From a virus, in IMG/VR virus record IMGVR_UViG_3300049893_000601, positions 1 to 38,816 of that record: a stretch of 38,816 bases of DNA; one strand, given 5' to 3'. Made by a program: the position numbers and the translations under genes. The first letter of the stretch is position 1; each line of letters begins with the position of its first letter. Below are positions 22,490 through 29,800 of the stretch, piece by piece. The notes under the pieces were generated by a model. That model ran no database searches and had not been told where the DNA came from. It was given only the letters and a program-made list of their open reading frames with translations.

Positions 22490-22521
22490 TTTGCAACGTT
22501 GCGTATATAGTAGTATATTTG
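22490..22521 (+). promoter_or_regulatory. Divergent promoter, plus side
   Basis: TTTG (22490-22493), 20-base spacer, TATATTTG (22514-22521). A GCAACGTTGC palindrome (22493-22502) with an extra upstream TTGCAAC overlaps its spacer and could be a repressor site. Confidence 0.75.
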
Positions 22522-22544
22522 TAGCATACTAAACGAGAAAGAAA

Positions 22545-22730
22545 ATGGAAAATATCTTCACTAACCTAAGCAAAGAAACTAAAGTAGAAACAGCGGTTCA
22601 ATTAGTTATTTTGGATGCTATTGAAAAAGGCCTTACAACTGTTTCCGAGGCTGTTAATTACATGAAGTCTGAGGCTTTTGAAAATAGCGTAAAAGGGTAT
22701 TTAAACCTTATGAACAATGGAAATTTATAA
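22545..22730 (+). CDS. Hypothetical small protein
   Basis: A 61-residue helical protein (MENIFTNLSKETKVETAVQL...), first gene of the plus-strand operon. It overlaps the next gene by 14 bases. Unknown function. Confidence 0.6.
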   Translation: MENIFTNLSKETKVETAVQLVILDAIEKGLTTVSEAVNYMKSEAFENSVKGYLNLMNNGNL

Positions 22731-22977
22731 GGAAATAAACTTAGGCGGTACTCGAAAATGGAGTACCCTAATTAAGGCAATAGATCCAAATACAGGGGAT
22801 TTAAAGCTTTATTCAGGGCCTATAATAACTTCTATTTCAAAAGCAATTGCGATTAATTGGTGTTATGAAAATTGCGGATACTTGGAAGTTTCGGACGAGG
22901 TTGTAAGCATAATACCAGCGGATGAAAAATATAACCCTCTTTGGGATAAAAAACAGGACTTTGATAATTTAAATTAA
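22717..22977 (+). CDS. Hypothetical protein
   Basis: An 86-residue protein (MEIYKEINLGGTRKWSTLIK...), mixed alpha/beta, no motif recognised. Lies inside the plus-strand regulatory operon. Confidence 0.6.
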   Translation: MEIYKEINLGGTRKWSTLIKAIDPNTGDLKLYSGPIITSISKAIAINWCYENCGYLEVSDEVVSIIPADEKYNPLWDKKQDFDNLN

Positions 22978-22983
22978 AATAAT

Positions 22984-23112
22984 ATGATACACGTAGAATT
23001 TGACATAAACCTAGTTGAGATAGGTAAAGCGGTTGGGTACATAGTACTTGGCCTTGCAATAGGTATTGGATTACTTATTTACGCATTCAGAAACTTTCAC
23101 CTTTTGAAATAA
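22984..23112 (+). CDS. Small single-span membrane protein
   Basis: A 42-codon ORF (MIHVEFDINLVEIGKAVGYI...) with a clear membrane helix (VLGLAIGIGLLIYAF). It starts six bases after the previous stop and ends just before the HTH gene, so it fits the operon well. Could be a membrane-located phage protein such as an exclusion peptide; not provable here. Confidence 0.6.
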   Translation: MIHVEFDINLVEIGKAVGYIVLGLAIGIGLLIYAFRNFHLLK

Positions 23113-23113
23113 C

Positions 23114-23365
23114 ATGAAAACCAACACCCAAATAATATCCGAGTTCTTAGAGGAACAAAGGCAGTTTAAAGGCATTTCAATTTACAGACTATCAAAAGAC
23201 TTAGGAGTTTCTGGATCTAACCTAGGAAGAGTATTTTCTGGGAAAAATAGCCTATCAGCTAACTTATTCCTTTTACTTTGTAGCAAACTACAATTTGACG
23301 CTAACCAGTTTGAAGAATTAATTAATTTATTAGAAAAAAATCATACTGATAATTTTGAAAAGTGA
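23114..23365 (+). CDS. Cro/CI-type helix-turn-helix protein
   Basis: An 83-residue protein with an HTH at about residues 20-45 (ISIYRLSKDLGVSGSNLGRV), a domain typical of phage repressors. Short for a CI repressor, as it lacks a dimerisation or cleavage domain. With the ImmA/IrrE peptidase downstream it forms the classic repressor-protease arrangement. Confidence 0.75.
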   Translation: MKTNTQIISEFLEEQRQFKGISIYRLSKDLGVSGSNLGRVFSGKNSLSANLFLLLCSKLQFDANQFEELINLLEKNHTDNFEK

Positions 23366-23375
23366 TTTTCTTTTC

Positions 23376-23478
23376 TAACCTTTGTAATGCTACACAAGAG
23401 AGAGAAAAAACTTTAAATTCCATATCATATCTCTATACCCCCGCTCTTGTGTAGCTACTTGAAGGGGGTTTTTCTTTT
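23376..23478 (+). promoter_or_regulatory. Attenuator-like RNA switch
   Basis: A near-consensus promoter (TTTG 23354-23357, TAACCTTTG 23376-23384) leads into a 12-pair perfect helix GCTACACAAGAG (23389-23400) / CTCTTGTGTAGC (23444-23455). Its 3' strand lies inside the loop of a terminator, CCCCC (23438-23442) / GGGGG (23464-23468) then TTTTT. The helix encloses the CCCCC strand, so the two folds should compete. It sits between the repressor-type HTH and ImmA. Confidence 0.65.
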
Positions 23479-23479
23479 A

Positions 23480-23862
23480 TTGTCGGTTAAATACGGTGGG
23501 GTAAAAGAAATAATTGGCAATCCATGCGACACGGCCAAAACGCAGAGTGAAAGGAACAGCGTGTCAGGCACAAGTATTTGTGAGTGTTCCGAGAGTGGAG
23601 TAAATACTTACTACCCACTTGCCTATAATAGGGGGTTGAGACGTTCAAGCACTAATATTTAGGCGTAACTTTCCTAGTATCCAATACGAAAGTATAAAGG
23701 GTACATAGGGGAGAGTTATGCCTAATCCAAAAGGTTAAACATTAAGCACTAATTAAATAGACTACCACTAGAGTTAAAACAGAACTTGTACTTTTAATTA
23801 GAGGCTATAGCCGTGAAACAGTTAAAGGTCTTAAGGAATTTCTAAAGAAAGTTAATAAATGA
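23480..23862 (+). other. Short ORF split by a structured 245-nt segment
   Basis: Two coding-looking pieces flank a noncoding block. Piece 1 runs from TTG 23480 to 23515 (SVKYGGVKEII). Piece 2 runs from 23761 (TTTRVKTELVLLIRGYSRE...) to TGA 23860-23862, which overlaps the ImmA ATG as ATGA. Removing 23516-23760 joins them in one frame of about 45 residues. Piece 2 has no ATG of its own. This may be an interrupted gene, or two remnants. Confidence 0.4.
23516..23760 (+). ncRNA. Highly structured 245-nt segment
   Basis: Strong folds: GACACG/CGTGTC, CACAA-GTAT-TTGTG, CCTA-TAA-TAGG, and a long stem from about 23655 to 23726 (TTAGGCGTAACT / AGTTATGCCTAA, then CTTTCCTA / TAGGGGAG) capped by ATAC-GAAA-GTAT, a GNRA tetraloop. 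The 10-mer AAGCACTAAT flanks that stem on both sides. It ends in G and the upstream piece ends in T, as at group I splice sites, but I could not find a convincing P1 guide or P7 core. A palindromic mobile insertion is the other option. Confidence 0.5.
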
Positions 23863-24362
23863 AAAATGTTCGTAACGCAGAGAAAAAGGCTGATGCTTTA
23901 TTAAAAGCTCTTGGGATTAACACCATTCCAATTCCATTAGACAAAATTACATCTCACTTTGGGATAACAATCTCACATGAATTAAGTGAAAATATTTCAG
24001 GTGTACTTATTACCAAAGGAACAACAACAGTAATTGGAGTTAACCCGTCAGAAAACCATTCACGTCAAAGGTTTACAATTGCTCACGAAATAGGACACTA
24101 TATACTGCACAAAGGAGACAAAAATCTATTTGTTGACGAGGTCATGTTTAGAAGTGATAAAAAAGATTTGCGAGAATTGGAGGCGAATGCCTTTGCTACG
24201 GCATTATTGATGCCTGAAGAATTAATTGATGCCGAAATTAAATCATTAGGAGAGCAGCCAGTTAAAGATATGATAACATCTCTTGCACAAAAATTTGAAG
24301 TAAGTACTGTTGCAATGACATATAAACTAAGTAATCTCGGTTGGATTTCTCCCGATTTTTAG
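23859..24362 (+). CDS. ImmA/IrrE-family metallopeptidase
   Basis: A 167-residue protein with zinc-peptidase motif AHEIGHYIL (His-Glu-x-x-His near residue 76) and ELEANAFATALLMPEE supplying the third ligand region. ImmA cleaves or inactivates the phage repressor in ICEBs1-type systems. It lies downstream of the HTH gene on the same strand. Start ATG overlaps the preceding short ORF stop (ATGA). Confidence 0.85.
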   Translation: MKNVRNAEKKADALLKALGINTIPIPLDKITSHFGITISHELSENISGVLITKGTTTVIGVNPSENHSRQRFTIAHEIGHYILHKGDKNLFVDEVMFRSDKKDLRELEANAFATALLMPEELIDAEIKSLGEQPVKDMITSLAQKFEVSTVAMTYKLSNLGWISPDF

Positions 24363-24523
24363 AAATATTGCTCGTTCACATTTTGCAGATTTCAATAAAG
24401 AAAGTTATTGCTGTGCTTTCAAAACCTAAGTGGTCTAATGCTGGAACATCTTTGATAGATTGCTCAGACGGCAAAAGAAGAAAGAAAACAACACAAGTAA
24501 TAAAGTTAAACAATAAACAGTAG
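24341..24523 (+). CDS. Possible small basic protein
   Basis: A 60-codon ORF overlapping the end of ImmA by 22 bases. The C-terminal part (SKPKWSNAGTSLIDCSDGKR) looks protein-like and basic, but the N-terminal overlap and lack of a clear start leave it doubtful. Confidence 0.35.
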   Translation: MDFSRFLEILLVHILQISIKKVIAVLSKPKWSNAGTSLIDCSDGKRRKKTTQVIKLNNKQ

Positions 24524-24527
24524 ATAT

Positions 24528-24815
24528 ATGAAAGAAGAACTAAGAACAGCTTTAATACATTTATCTGAATTAGCTAAATCTGCGGAAAATGTAAGAAAGA
24601 TACATTTCGAGGAAGGCGCACAATTCATACTAGACAAGAACCTAGCGGTTCAGTTTACAAAGTGGAAAGACCTTCATTTTTCAATGATGCTTAATCAAAA
24701 ATATACATGCTTTAAGAATGTTTGGAAGAATGGATATATTGAGTTTTGTGATGGTCCACAATATGAATTAATCACAATTTACGACTACTGGATAAACAAC
24801 GTATACGGACATTAA
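24528..24815 (+). CDS. Hypothetical protein, paralogue 1
   Basis: A 95-residue protein sharing EGAQFILDKNLAVQFTKW and the C-terminus YDYWINNVYGH with the next gene. Unknown function. The last roughly 35 bases of both genes are identical, while the middle parts differ. Confidence 0.65.
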   Translation: MKEELRTALIHLSELAKSAENVRKIHFEEGAQFILDKNLAVQFTKWKDLHFSMMLNQKYTCFKNVWKNGYIEFCDGPQYELITIYDYWINNVYGH

Positions 24816-24832
24816 TAAATAAAAATACAACT

Positions 24833-25072
24833 ATGAACAAACTAGAACAAGAGATTGAAGAAAGAATAAGAGAAGGGCTTTATACAAATGGTAATATGCC
24901 TGAATCTTTGTTCAAGCAAGGCGCACAATTCATCATAGACAAGAACCTAGCGGTTCATTTTGCTAAGTGGCTAGATGAAAATTACCCAACTATCGAAAAA
25001 TTTATTGACAATGATTTTTTGGATTGGAATAAAGCTTACGACTACTGGATAAACAACGTATACGGACATTAA
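24833..25072 (+). CDS. Hypothetical protein, paralogue 2
   Basis: A 79-residue protein, tandem copy of the gene before it (QGAQFIIDKNLAVHFAKW and the same YDYWINNVYGH end). Last gene of the plus operon, followed by a strong terminator. Confidence 0.65.
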   Translation: MNKLEQEIEERIREGLYTNGNMPESLFKQGAQFIIDKNLAVHFAKWLDENYPTIEKFIDNDFLDWNKAYDYWINNVYGH

Positions 25073-25081
25073 AGAAGCCCT

Positions 25082-25154
25082 CCACGGGGTTTAAACTAAA
25101 ACAGGGGTTAATAGGTCCTGTATAAACTTTGAAGGTTTTCCCCGTGGTTTTTTT
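25082..25154 (+). terminator. Terminator between convergent operons
   Basis: CCACGGGG (25082-25089) pairs perfectly with CCCCGTGG (25140-25147), followed by seven T. An inner ACAGG/CCTGT helix stabilises the loop. It ends the plus operon just before the minus-strand genes converge. Confidence 0.85.
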
Positions 25155-25389
25155 ACTCCTTCTTACCGTTCTTTAAACTTATAACATGCTCAGCCGTTAC
25201 AATTGCAAGACTTAATAAAATAACTATAACGTCTATTGTTAAAAATTCTGTTGCATTGTTATCGTTCATGTGTTTGTAATGAACGTATGTAGCTAATACA
25301 GTAAACCAAAACGCTGTAACTTTTCGAGCGCTCCAACCATCTGCATTATTAGTAAAAGTCCCTAGGACACCGTTAATAATTGTTTTCAT
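25153..25389 (-). CDS. Small membrane protein, holin candidate
   Basis: A 78-residue protein with two predicted membrane helices (KVTAFWFTVLATYVHY and IDVIVILLSLAIVTAEHVI) and a charged C-terminus (KNGKKE), the profile of a class II holin. Last gene of the late minus operon, next to another membrane protein and an NlpC/P60-like gene. Holin function is inferred. Confidence 0.55.
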   Translation of the reverse strand: MKTIINGVLGTFTNNADGWSARKVTAFWFTVLATYVHYKHMNDNNATEFLTIDVIVILLSLAIVTAEHVISLKNGKKE

Positions 25390-25721
25390 TCCTTTTTATC
25401 GTCGTATAATTTGTATTTAGGGTTTTTGTCTTTGAACTTACCAACCAGATAAGGAAAGTAAACTTTCTGCCCAAAGTAAACCAAAAACGCTAGTATTAAT
25501 CCTGTAATTAATGTTAATGCACTGTGAAATATTTCGCCCCATAAATCAAAAGTTACACTACTTAAAATAATAATCTTAGTAGTACCAGTAAATAATAGTG
25601 AACCGAAAATATCTATCGTTAATTCTACTATACACTTAATATTAAATCCTAGATCACCCAAAGCACTTGATGCAAAAGGCTGAAGGTGGGAAGGGAATAA
25701 CTTAACTATTACCTGTTTCAT
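25386..25721 (-). CDS. Membrane protein, holin-like
   Basis: A 111-residue protein with two or three hydrophobic segments (LTIDIFGSLLFTGTTKIIIL, ALTLITGLILAFLVYF) and a basic C-terminus. Coupled by ATGA to the holin candidate after it. Either of the pair could be the holin or an accessory. Confidence 0.5.
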   Translation of the reverse strand: MKQVIVKLFPSHLQPFASSALGDLGFNIKCIVELTIDIFGSLLFTGTTKIIILSSVTFDLWGEIFHSALTLITGLILAFLVYFGQKVYFPYLVGKFKDKNPKYKLYDDKKE

Positions 25722-25878
25722 CTTTATCCGCTAACTTTTCAATTCTCTTTTCTTTCTCAACTTCTTTTTCAACTTCAGAAGTGATTTTATTAATCAAATG
25801 ATGTGACATCTTAGCAGGCATTTCTCCAAGTGCCATAACAATTAATTCAACTTCTTTTTCGTTAAAATCAAATTTCAT
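25702..25878 (-). CDS. Small acidic helical protein
   Basis: A 58-residue protein (MKFDFNEKEVELIVMALGEM...) with a lysine/glutamate-rich C-terminal helix. ATG overlaps the NlpC/P60-like stop as ATGA and its end overlaps the next gene by 20 bases. Small proteins with this start recur in Bacteroidetes phages; role unknown. Confidence 0.6.
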   Translation of the reverse strand: MKFDFNEKEVELIVMALGEMPAKMSHHLINKITSEVEKEVEKEKRIEKLADKDETGNS

Positions 25879-26357
25879 GTCGTAAACTTTTTAATTATAA
25901 ATTGTTCGTAATACTTACCGTCTGTTTCTTGTTCTATTCCGTAAACTTTTTCCAACAATTCAAAACAGTAAAGTGTATCGTTAGGTTTTCTTTTAAGCCC
26001 TAAAATTCTACGCAAATATACACTAAATTCGTACATCTTCCCTAACTCCTTACGTAGTGTCATTAATTTCTCGACTGTGCTGTAATGGCTTGGAATCGCT
26101 AATATTGCGCACTCTCTTTTATTAGACAATACCCATCTGCCAAACGACCTACTTAAAACCCCTCTAAGATTAGCGTCTATTACCTCATCCGTTTTGGATG
26201 TTGTTTCGTACTCCGTGTAAATATGCGTTACTTTAATTACGCAGTGATTGTAATACGATCCTGTGAATAATCGAATAAGCCCATATAACCACGTAACAGG
26301 ATTTAATGTTACGTAGTTATGAACTAGAATAGGCGTTATGATTACTTTACACGTCAA
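25875..26357 (-). CDS. NlpC/P60-like (permuted papain fold) protein
   Basis: A 160-residue protein with YYNHCVIKV (likely catalytic His near residue 38), DANLRGV, and LYCFELLEKVYG (likely catalytic Cys near residue 131). His before Cys is the order of permuted NlpC/P60 (YiiX/LRAT-like) enzymes, which act on amide or ester bonds. It starts with TTG at 26357, overlapping the previous gene by 11 bases; no nearby in-frame ATG. It may help cell-wall entry or lysis. Confidence 0.5.
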   Translation of the reverse strand: MTCKVIITPILVHNYVTLNPVTWLYGLIRLFTGSYYNHCVIKVTHIYTEYETTSKTDEVIDANLRGVLSRSFGRWVLSNKRECAILAIPSHYSTVEKLMTLRKELGKMYEFSVYLRRILGLKRKPNDTLYCFELLEKVYGIEQETDGKYYEQFIIKKFTT

Positions 26358-26778
26358 GTTGTGATGCTAGTGTTTGAAGCCCTGCAATAATTTGACCTAT
26401 TTTTTGCTGTGAATATGGTTTTTCAATACCTATTTTTTCAGCCATATTATTTACTAGCAAAGGCATTAAAATAGGGCCTAACACAGAAATGTACATGTCG
26501 TAATTCTGGCTTTCTCCCTGAACTGTCTCGTAAATTTCCTCTGCTTTATAAATACCTTCAGGTCTTAATTTTCTACCTGTTGCGTCTATAGCATCAATCG
26601 AAAATGTCGTCCTTATAAAGTTGTTAGAGTCTTTGCTAACATCTATTACTAATCTAGTAAATGTATTAATCTGTGTATTGTTTGCAAGAGGTCCTTTAAT
26701 CCTGCATTTGTCAGGTCTTCCCCCATCGTATTCGACAAAAAAAGTACCTTGCTCGGTTTCAAATTGTATGTTTTTCAT
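26347..26778 (-). CDS. Virion-associated hypothetical protein
   Basis: A 143-residue protein with a beta-rich N-terminal half and helical C-terminal half (SQQKIGQIIAGLQTLASQLD). It follows the large fibre-type gene by one base, so it is probably part of the late structural block. Unknown function. Confidence 0.5.
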   Translation of the reverse strand: MKNIQFETEQGTFFVEYDGGRPDKCRIKGPLANNTQINTFTRLVIDVSKDSNNFIRTTFSIDAIDATGRKLRPEGIYKAEEIYETVQGESQNYDMYISVLGPILMPLLVNNMAEKIGIEKPYSQQKIGQIIAGLQTLASQLDV

Positions 26779-26779
26779 A

Positions 26780-28222
26780 TTAAATAAAATAAGCGTTTAC
26801 ACCTACTACACCTCTAAATATTTCCGTTGCCGTTGCAGTACCTATTGGCATTTTTAAAATTATATGAACAAAAGAACCAGCCTCACAAACTAAAGGCGAA
26901 TCAAATTGTACGTTAATTTGCGCAGCAGAAGCACCAACAGCAGCACCGACAGGGAATGTCTGTAATCCTAGATAAGTTCTTTTTGGTGATCTTGCAGCGG
27001 AAGCATCAGCAGTCGCAAGAGATACAGCCGTAGACCCTACGCCAATTGTCCATTGCATTACAGTTGCTGAAGTTGCTACCGCCACAACGGTATTAAATGT
27101 ATCTATTGTTATTCCTCTTATAAGCAAACTACGCCCTGCCTGAGTAGCTGACCCAGCTGGTACTTGATACCCAAATAGTGCGTAATCTGTTTCCGCACCT
27201 GCAACGGCTGCAAATTGGAATTGTCCTCCAAGTGTTGTATATCCAGCAGCGGTATTTGAAAGTGTTGCGCTTGAAGGCGCTGCACTGTTTGTATAGTTAC
27301 CAGTTTGAGCTAATGTTACGGTTCCTGTAGGTGTTTGAATAGAACTACCACCGTTTAAAACTTTCTGTGTAGCATAATCTAAACTTAAATTTTGATCACC
27401 ACTTGATACATTTACAAATCCAATTTGTAATTGTTTACCAAGAGTAGCAATCCCAGAATTATAAATACGTGCATTCCATTGTACAAATCTACTATTCATC
27501 ATACTAGGTTGTGTAGTAGGAACTGGGATATTAGCACACAACTCATCATCTATCCAAAATTGAGCTTCCTCATTATGAATGACGATACCAAGGTGATAAG
27601 TTACAGAATCAGAAATAGTTTTACTTATAGTTGCTACTGTTTCTGTACCATTAAAGTTTACAATTGCCTGCCATTGATTCGAAGCATTTTGACGTAAAAA
27701 AACTCCATCCGTAGGAGCAGATGTAGCGCCTGTTATGTATCCTGCTCCTATTTCAGTTACAACGTTTGAAGCTGAAACGTTTACAACTCTAAACCATGTT
27801 TCAATATACGTTGGATAGCTTCCATTTAGTTCAAATGTTGGGTATGAGTTAATACGAATAGAGTTCCCTGAAGCTGTTGCACTAGCAGAGTTAAGAATAT
27901 AAAAACCGTTTGAAATACTAGAGGTCATTGTAGTAGCATTTTCCGCTAAAACACCTCTATAACTACCTGCTGTTGTACCTTCAAAACTTAGATTAAAAAT
28001 TGATGTATCAATACCAGTGCGTAGTCTATAATCTGGACTTGCTTCTAGTGCTCTTTCTGAACTAGTACCTATAGGGTCCGTAGATTCGTTAACCCTTGAA
28101 ACTAAAACAACACCACCTGACTGACTATAATCTGTAGGCAAGTTAACTAATAACTTATTATTTGAATCTACCTCGACCCCGTTACCAGAAACATAGCCGA
28201 TAATTTTTTGAAAAAAACTCAT
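26780..28222 (-). CDS. Large fibre or adhesion protein with LamG-like domain
   Basis: A 480-residue Ser/Thr/Ala-rich protein. Residues about 90-270 read like a concanavalin/LamG jelly roll (PTYIETWFRVVN, YHLGIVIHNEEAQFWIDDEL), a carbohydrate-binding fold. The C-terminal part is repetitive beta sequence. N-terminus MSFFQKIIGYVSGNGVEV may attach it to the virion. Likely receptor binding or decoration. Confidence 0.55.
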   Translation of the reverse strand: MSFFQKIIGYVSGNGVEVDSNNKLLVNLPTDYSQSGGVVLVSRVNESTDPIGTSSERALEASPDYRLRTGIDTSIFNLSFEGTTAGSYRGVLAENATTMTSSISNGFYILNSASATASGNSIRINSYPTFELNGSYPTYIETWFRVVNVSASNVVTEIGAGYITGATSAPTDGVFLRQNASNQWQAIVNFNGTETVATISKTISDSVTYHLGIVIHNEEAQFWIDDELCANIPVPTTQPSMMNSRFVQWNARIYNSGIATLGKQLQIGFVNVSSGDQNLSLDYATQKVLNGGSSIQTPTGTVTLAQTGNYTNSAAPSSATLSNTAAGYTTLGGQFQFAAVAGAETDYALFGYQVPAGSATQAGRSLLIRGITIDTFNTVVAVATSATVMQWTIGVGSTAVSLATADASAARSPKRTYLGLQTFPVGAAVGASAAQINVQFDSPLVCEAGSFVHIILKMPIGTATATEIFRGVVGVNAYFI

Positions 28223-28566
28223 GAGTATTTATAGTTTATTTTAAATTTTCCTGTTACTTCTCCTATTGTACAATAAGATTTAATTGTGAAACCTATTCCA
28301 TCTGTAGGTATACCACAAATAAATTTTAATGCAATTGAGGCAAATTCATGATCTGTAATTGAATTATCAGTCGTAGAATCTGAAGCTATAAAAGCAAACG
28401 CACGGCTACTAGATGTTATATCTGTTAGCCCTGTAACACTTACAGAAGCTTCAACAGAAGGAGTAGCTCCAAAGTCTATTTCAACAGTACCAAATTGTAT
28501 AGTATCAGTACTTTGAAGCTGCTCAATCTGCCCCCCATTTTGAACTAATGGCCTTTTAATTCCCAT
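28219..28566 (-). CDS. Virion decoration or fibre protein, short paralogue
   Basis: A 115-residue protein whose start MGIKRPLVQNGGQIEQLQS is shared with the next gene upstream, followed by a different beta domain. Coupled to both neighbours. Probably uses the shared N-terminus as a virion anchor. Confidence 0.55.
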   Translation of the reverse strand: MGIKRPLVQNGGQIEQLQSTDTIQFGTVEIDFGATPSVEASVSVTGLTDITSSSRAFAFIASDSTTDNSITDHEFASIALKFICGIPTDGIGFTIKSYCTIGEVTGKFKINYKYS

Positions 28567-29036
28567 TATAGTTTAATTCTTTGTTCAAATTTTATCTTTA
28601 ATTCTGTAGTTGAAATAGCAATACCAATTTGTTGCACAAATTCACCTGCTGTAGTAGGAGCTGTTGACGTAATACGTCCAGCTGTAGAAGATGAAAGATA
28701 GTAAATTGTATTTGCGGTTAACCCACCAGAAGTACCTGCTACTGTATCCCATTGTCCAGTAGTTGCAGTTAATACTCCATCCGTTTGAATTCCTCCTGTT
28801 ACACCAGTTGAAATAGATGTATCAGCAACTAACCCAATAACATTAACAGTACCAACAGCATTTGCACGTGCTTTATCTACTTGATCGTTACCTGAAGCGT
28901 AAACAGGTTCACCAATAACTAAACTACCAGCATTACCATTTGTTAATTGTAGAAACTCTACATTTGAAAGCGTATCACCGCTTTGAAGTTGTTCGATTTG
29001 CCCACCATTAAGGACAAGAGGTTTTTTAATTGCCAT
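28566..29036 (-). CDS. Virion decoration or fibre protein
   Basis: A 156-residue protein starting MAIKKPLVLNGGQIEQLQSG. Its Gly/Thr-rich C-terminal part has NTIYYLSSSTAGRITSTAP, similar in plan to GQILYLNGTTISATAPSTG in the 141-residue gene upstream. Likely a beta-sandwich surface protein. Confidence 0.55.
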   Translation of the reverse strand: MAIKKPLVLNGGQIEQLQSGDTLSNVEFLQLTNGNAGSLVIGEPVYASGNDQVDKARANAVGTVNVIGLVADTSISTGVTGGIQTDGVLTATTGQWDTVAGTSGGLTANTIYYLSSSTAGRITSTAPTTAGEFVQQIGIAISTTELKIKFEQRIKL

Positions 29037-29042
29037 GACTTT

Positions 29043-29468
29043 TTAAATTAAAATTGTTTGTTGAATTTGTAAATCAATTTTTATTGATGTTATCGCAACT
29101 CCTAATCTTTGAATGAATCCAGTACTTGGAGCCGTTGCACTAATTGTTGTACCATTTAAATAAAGTATCTGCCCAGCTGTAAAGTTCCATGAATTATTAG
29201 TTATTTCTCCAAATAATACAACTTCACCAGAGAATCCACTATTTATATTTTCAGTTACTATACCAATAGCTTGACCCCGTTTCAAAATATTAGTACTATC
29301 TGATTTCGTACCATCACCATTTACAACAGAAAAAGCAGTTAAGCTCTCTGAGGCTACTATCTCAGATAAATTACCATTTAATCCATTTGGCCCCTGCTCT
29401 CCTATAGAAGAAACCTGTACGGTAATTTCTTCGGGTATTTCGGTTATATTTACTGTTATGTTATCCAT
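29043..29468 (-). CDS. Virion surface protein with short collagen-like stretch
   Basis: A 141-residue protein with GEQGPNGLNG near residue 30 (a short collagen-like segment) and a C-terminal module related to that of the 156-residue gene after it. Probably a tail or capsid decoration protein. Confidence 0.55.
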   Translation of the reverse strand: MDNITVNITEIPEEITVQVSSIGEQGPNGLNGNLSEIVASESLTAFSVVNGDGTKSDSTNILKRGQAIGIVTENINSGFSGEVVLFGEITNNSWNFTAGQILYLNGTTISATAPSTGFIQRLGVAITSIKIDLQIQQTILI

Positions 29469-29469
29469 T

Positions 29470-29799
29470 TTAGTACGTTATATCTTGTGTAACATTCCAA
29501 CGCCCTTTTATGTATGTTTTAATATTACCATTAACATCTATACACTGTATATCATAATAATAGTTAGCAGCAGGCCAGCTTAAAATTTGTTGATCTATAC
29601 TAAACACCCAGTTAGTAGCATCTGTAATAGTTATACCGCTTGCGCTTGTTAATTGATACTTTGTAGAACTAGTAGGATTTGGCCTAACTGTTAATATAAC
29701 ACTAGACAAATCATTTGCAGGCGCTGACCCATTTACTAACACAGTAAATTGAACTCCGTTAAATGTATCCCCTTTATATGATGTAATGTTATAATCCAT
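29470..29799 (-). CDS. Baseplate/fibre-associated beta protein
   Basis: A 109-residue beta-rich protein (SYKGDTFNGVQFTVLVNG, RPNPTSSTKYQLTSASG) resembling small baseplate upper-protein N-domains. It lies between the long fibre gene and the decoration genes. Role inferred. Confidence 0.5.
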   Translation of the reverse strand: MDYNITSYKGDTFNGVQFTVLVNGSAPANDLSSVILTVRPNPTSSTKYQLTSASGITITDATNWVFSIDQQILSWPAANYYYDIQCIDVNGNIKTYIKGRWNVTQDITY

Positions 29800-29800
29800 A

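Noticed and set aside
23447-23662. 71-codon plus ORF over the structured segment
   Set aside because: After the first dozen residues it reads through paired RNA stems and looks non-coding; only its start is kept as a possible exon.
23516-23760. Firm call as a group I intron
   Set aside because: Size, terminal G and frame restoration fit, but no convincing internal guide or P7 helix was found.
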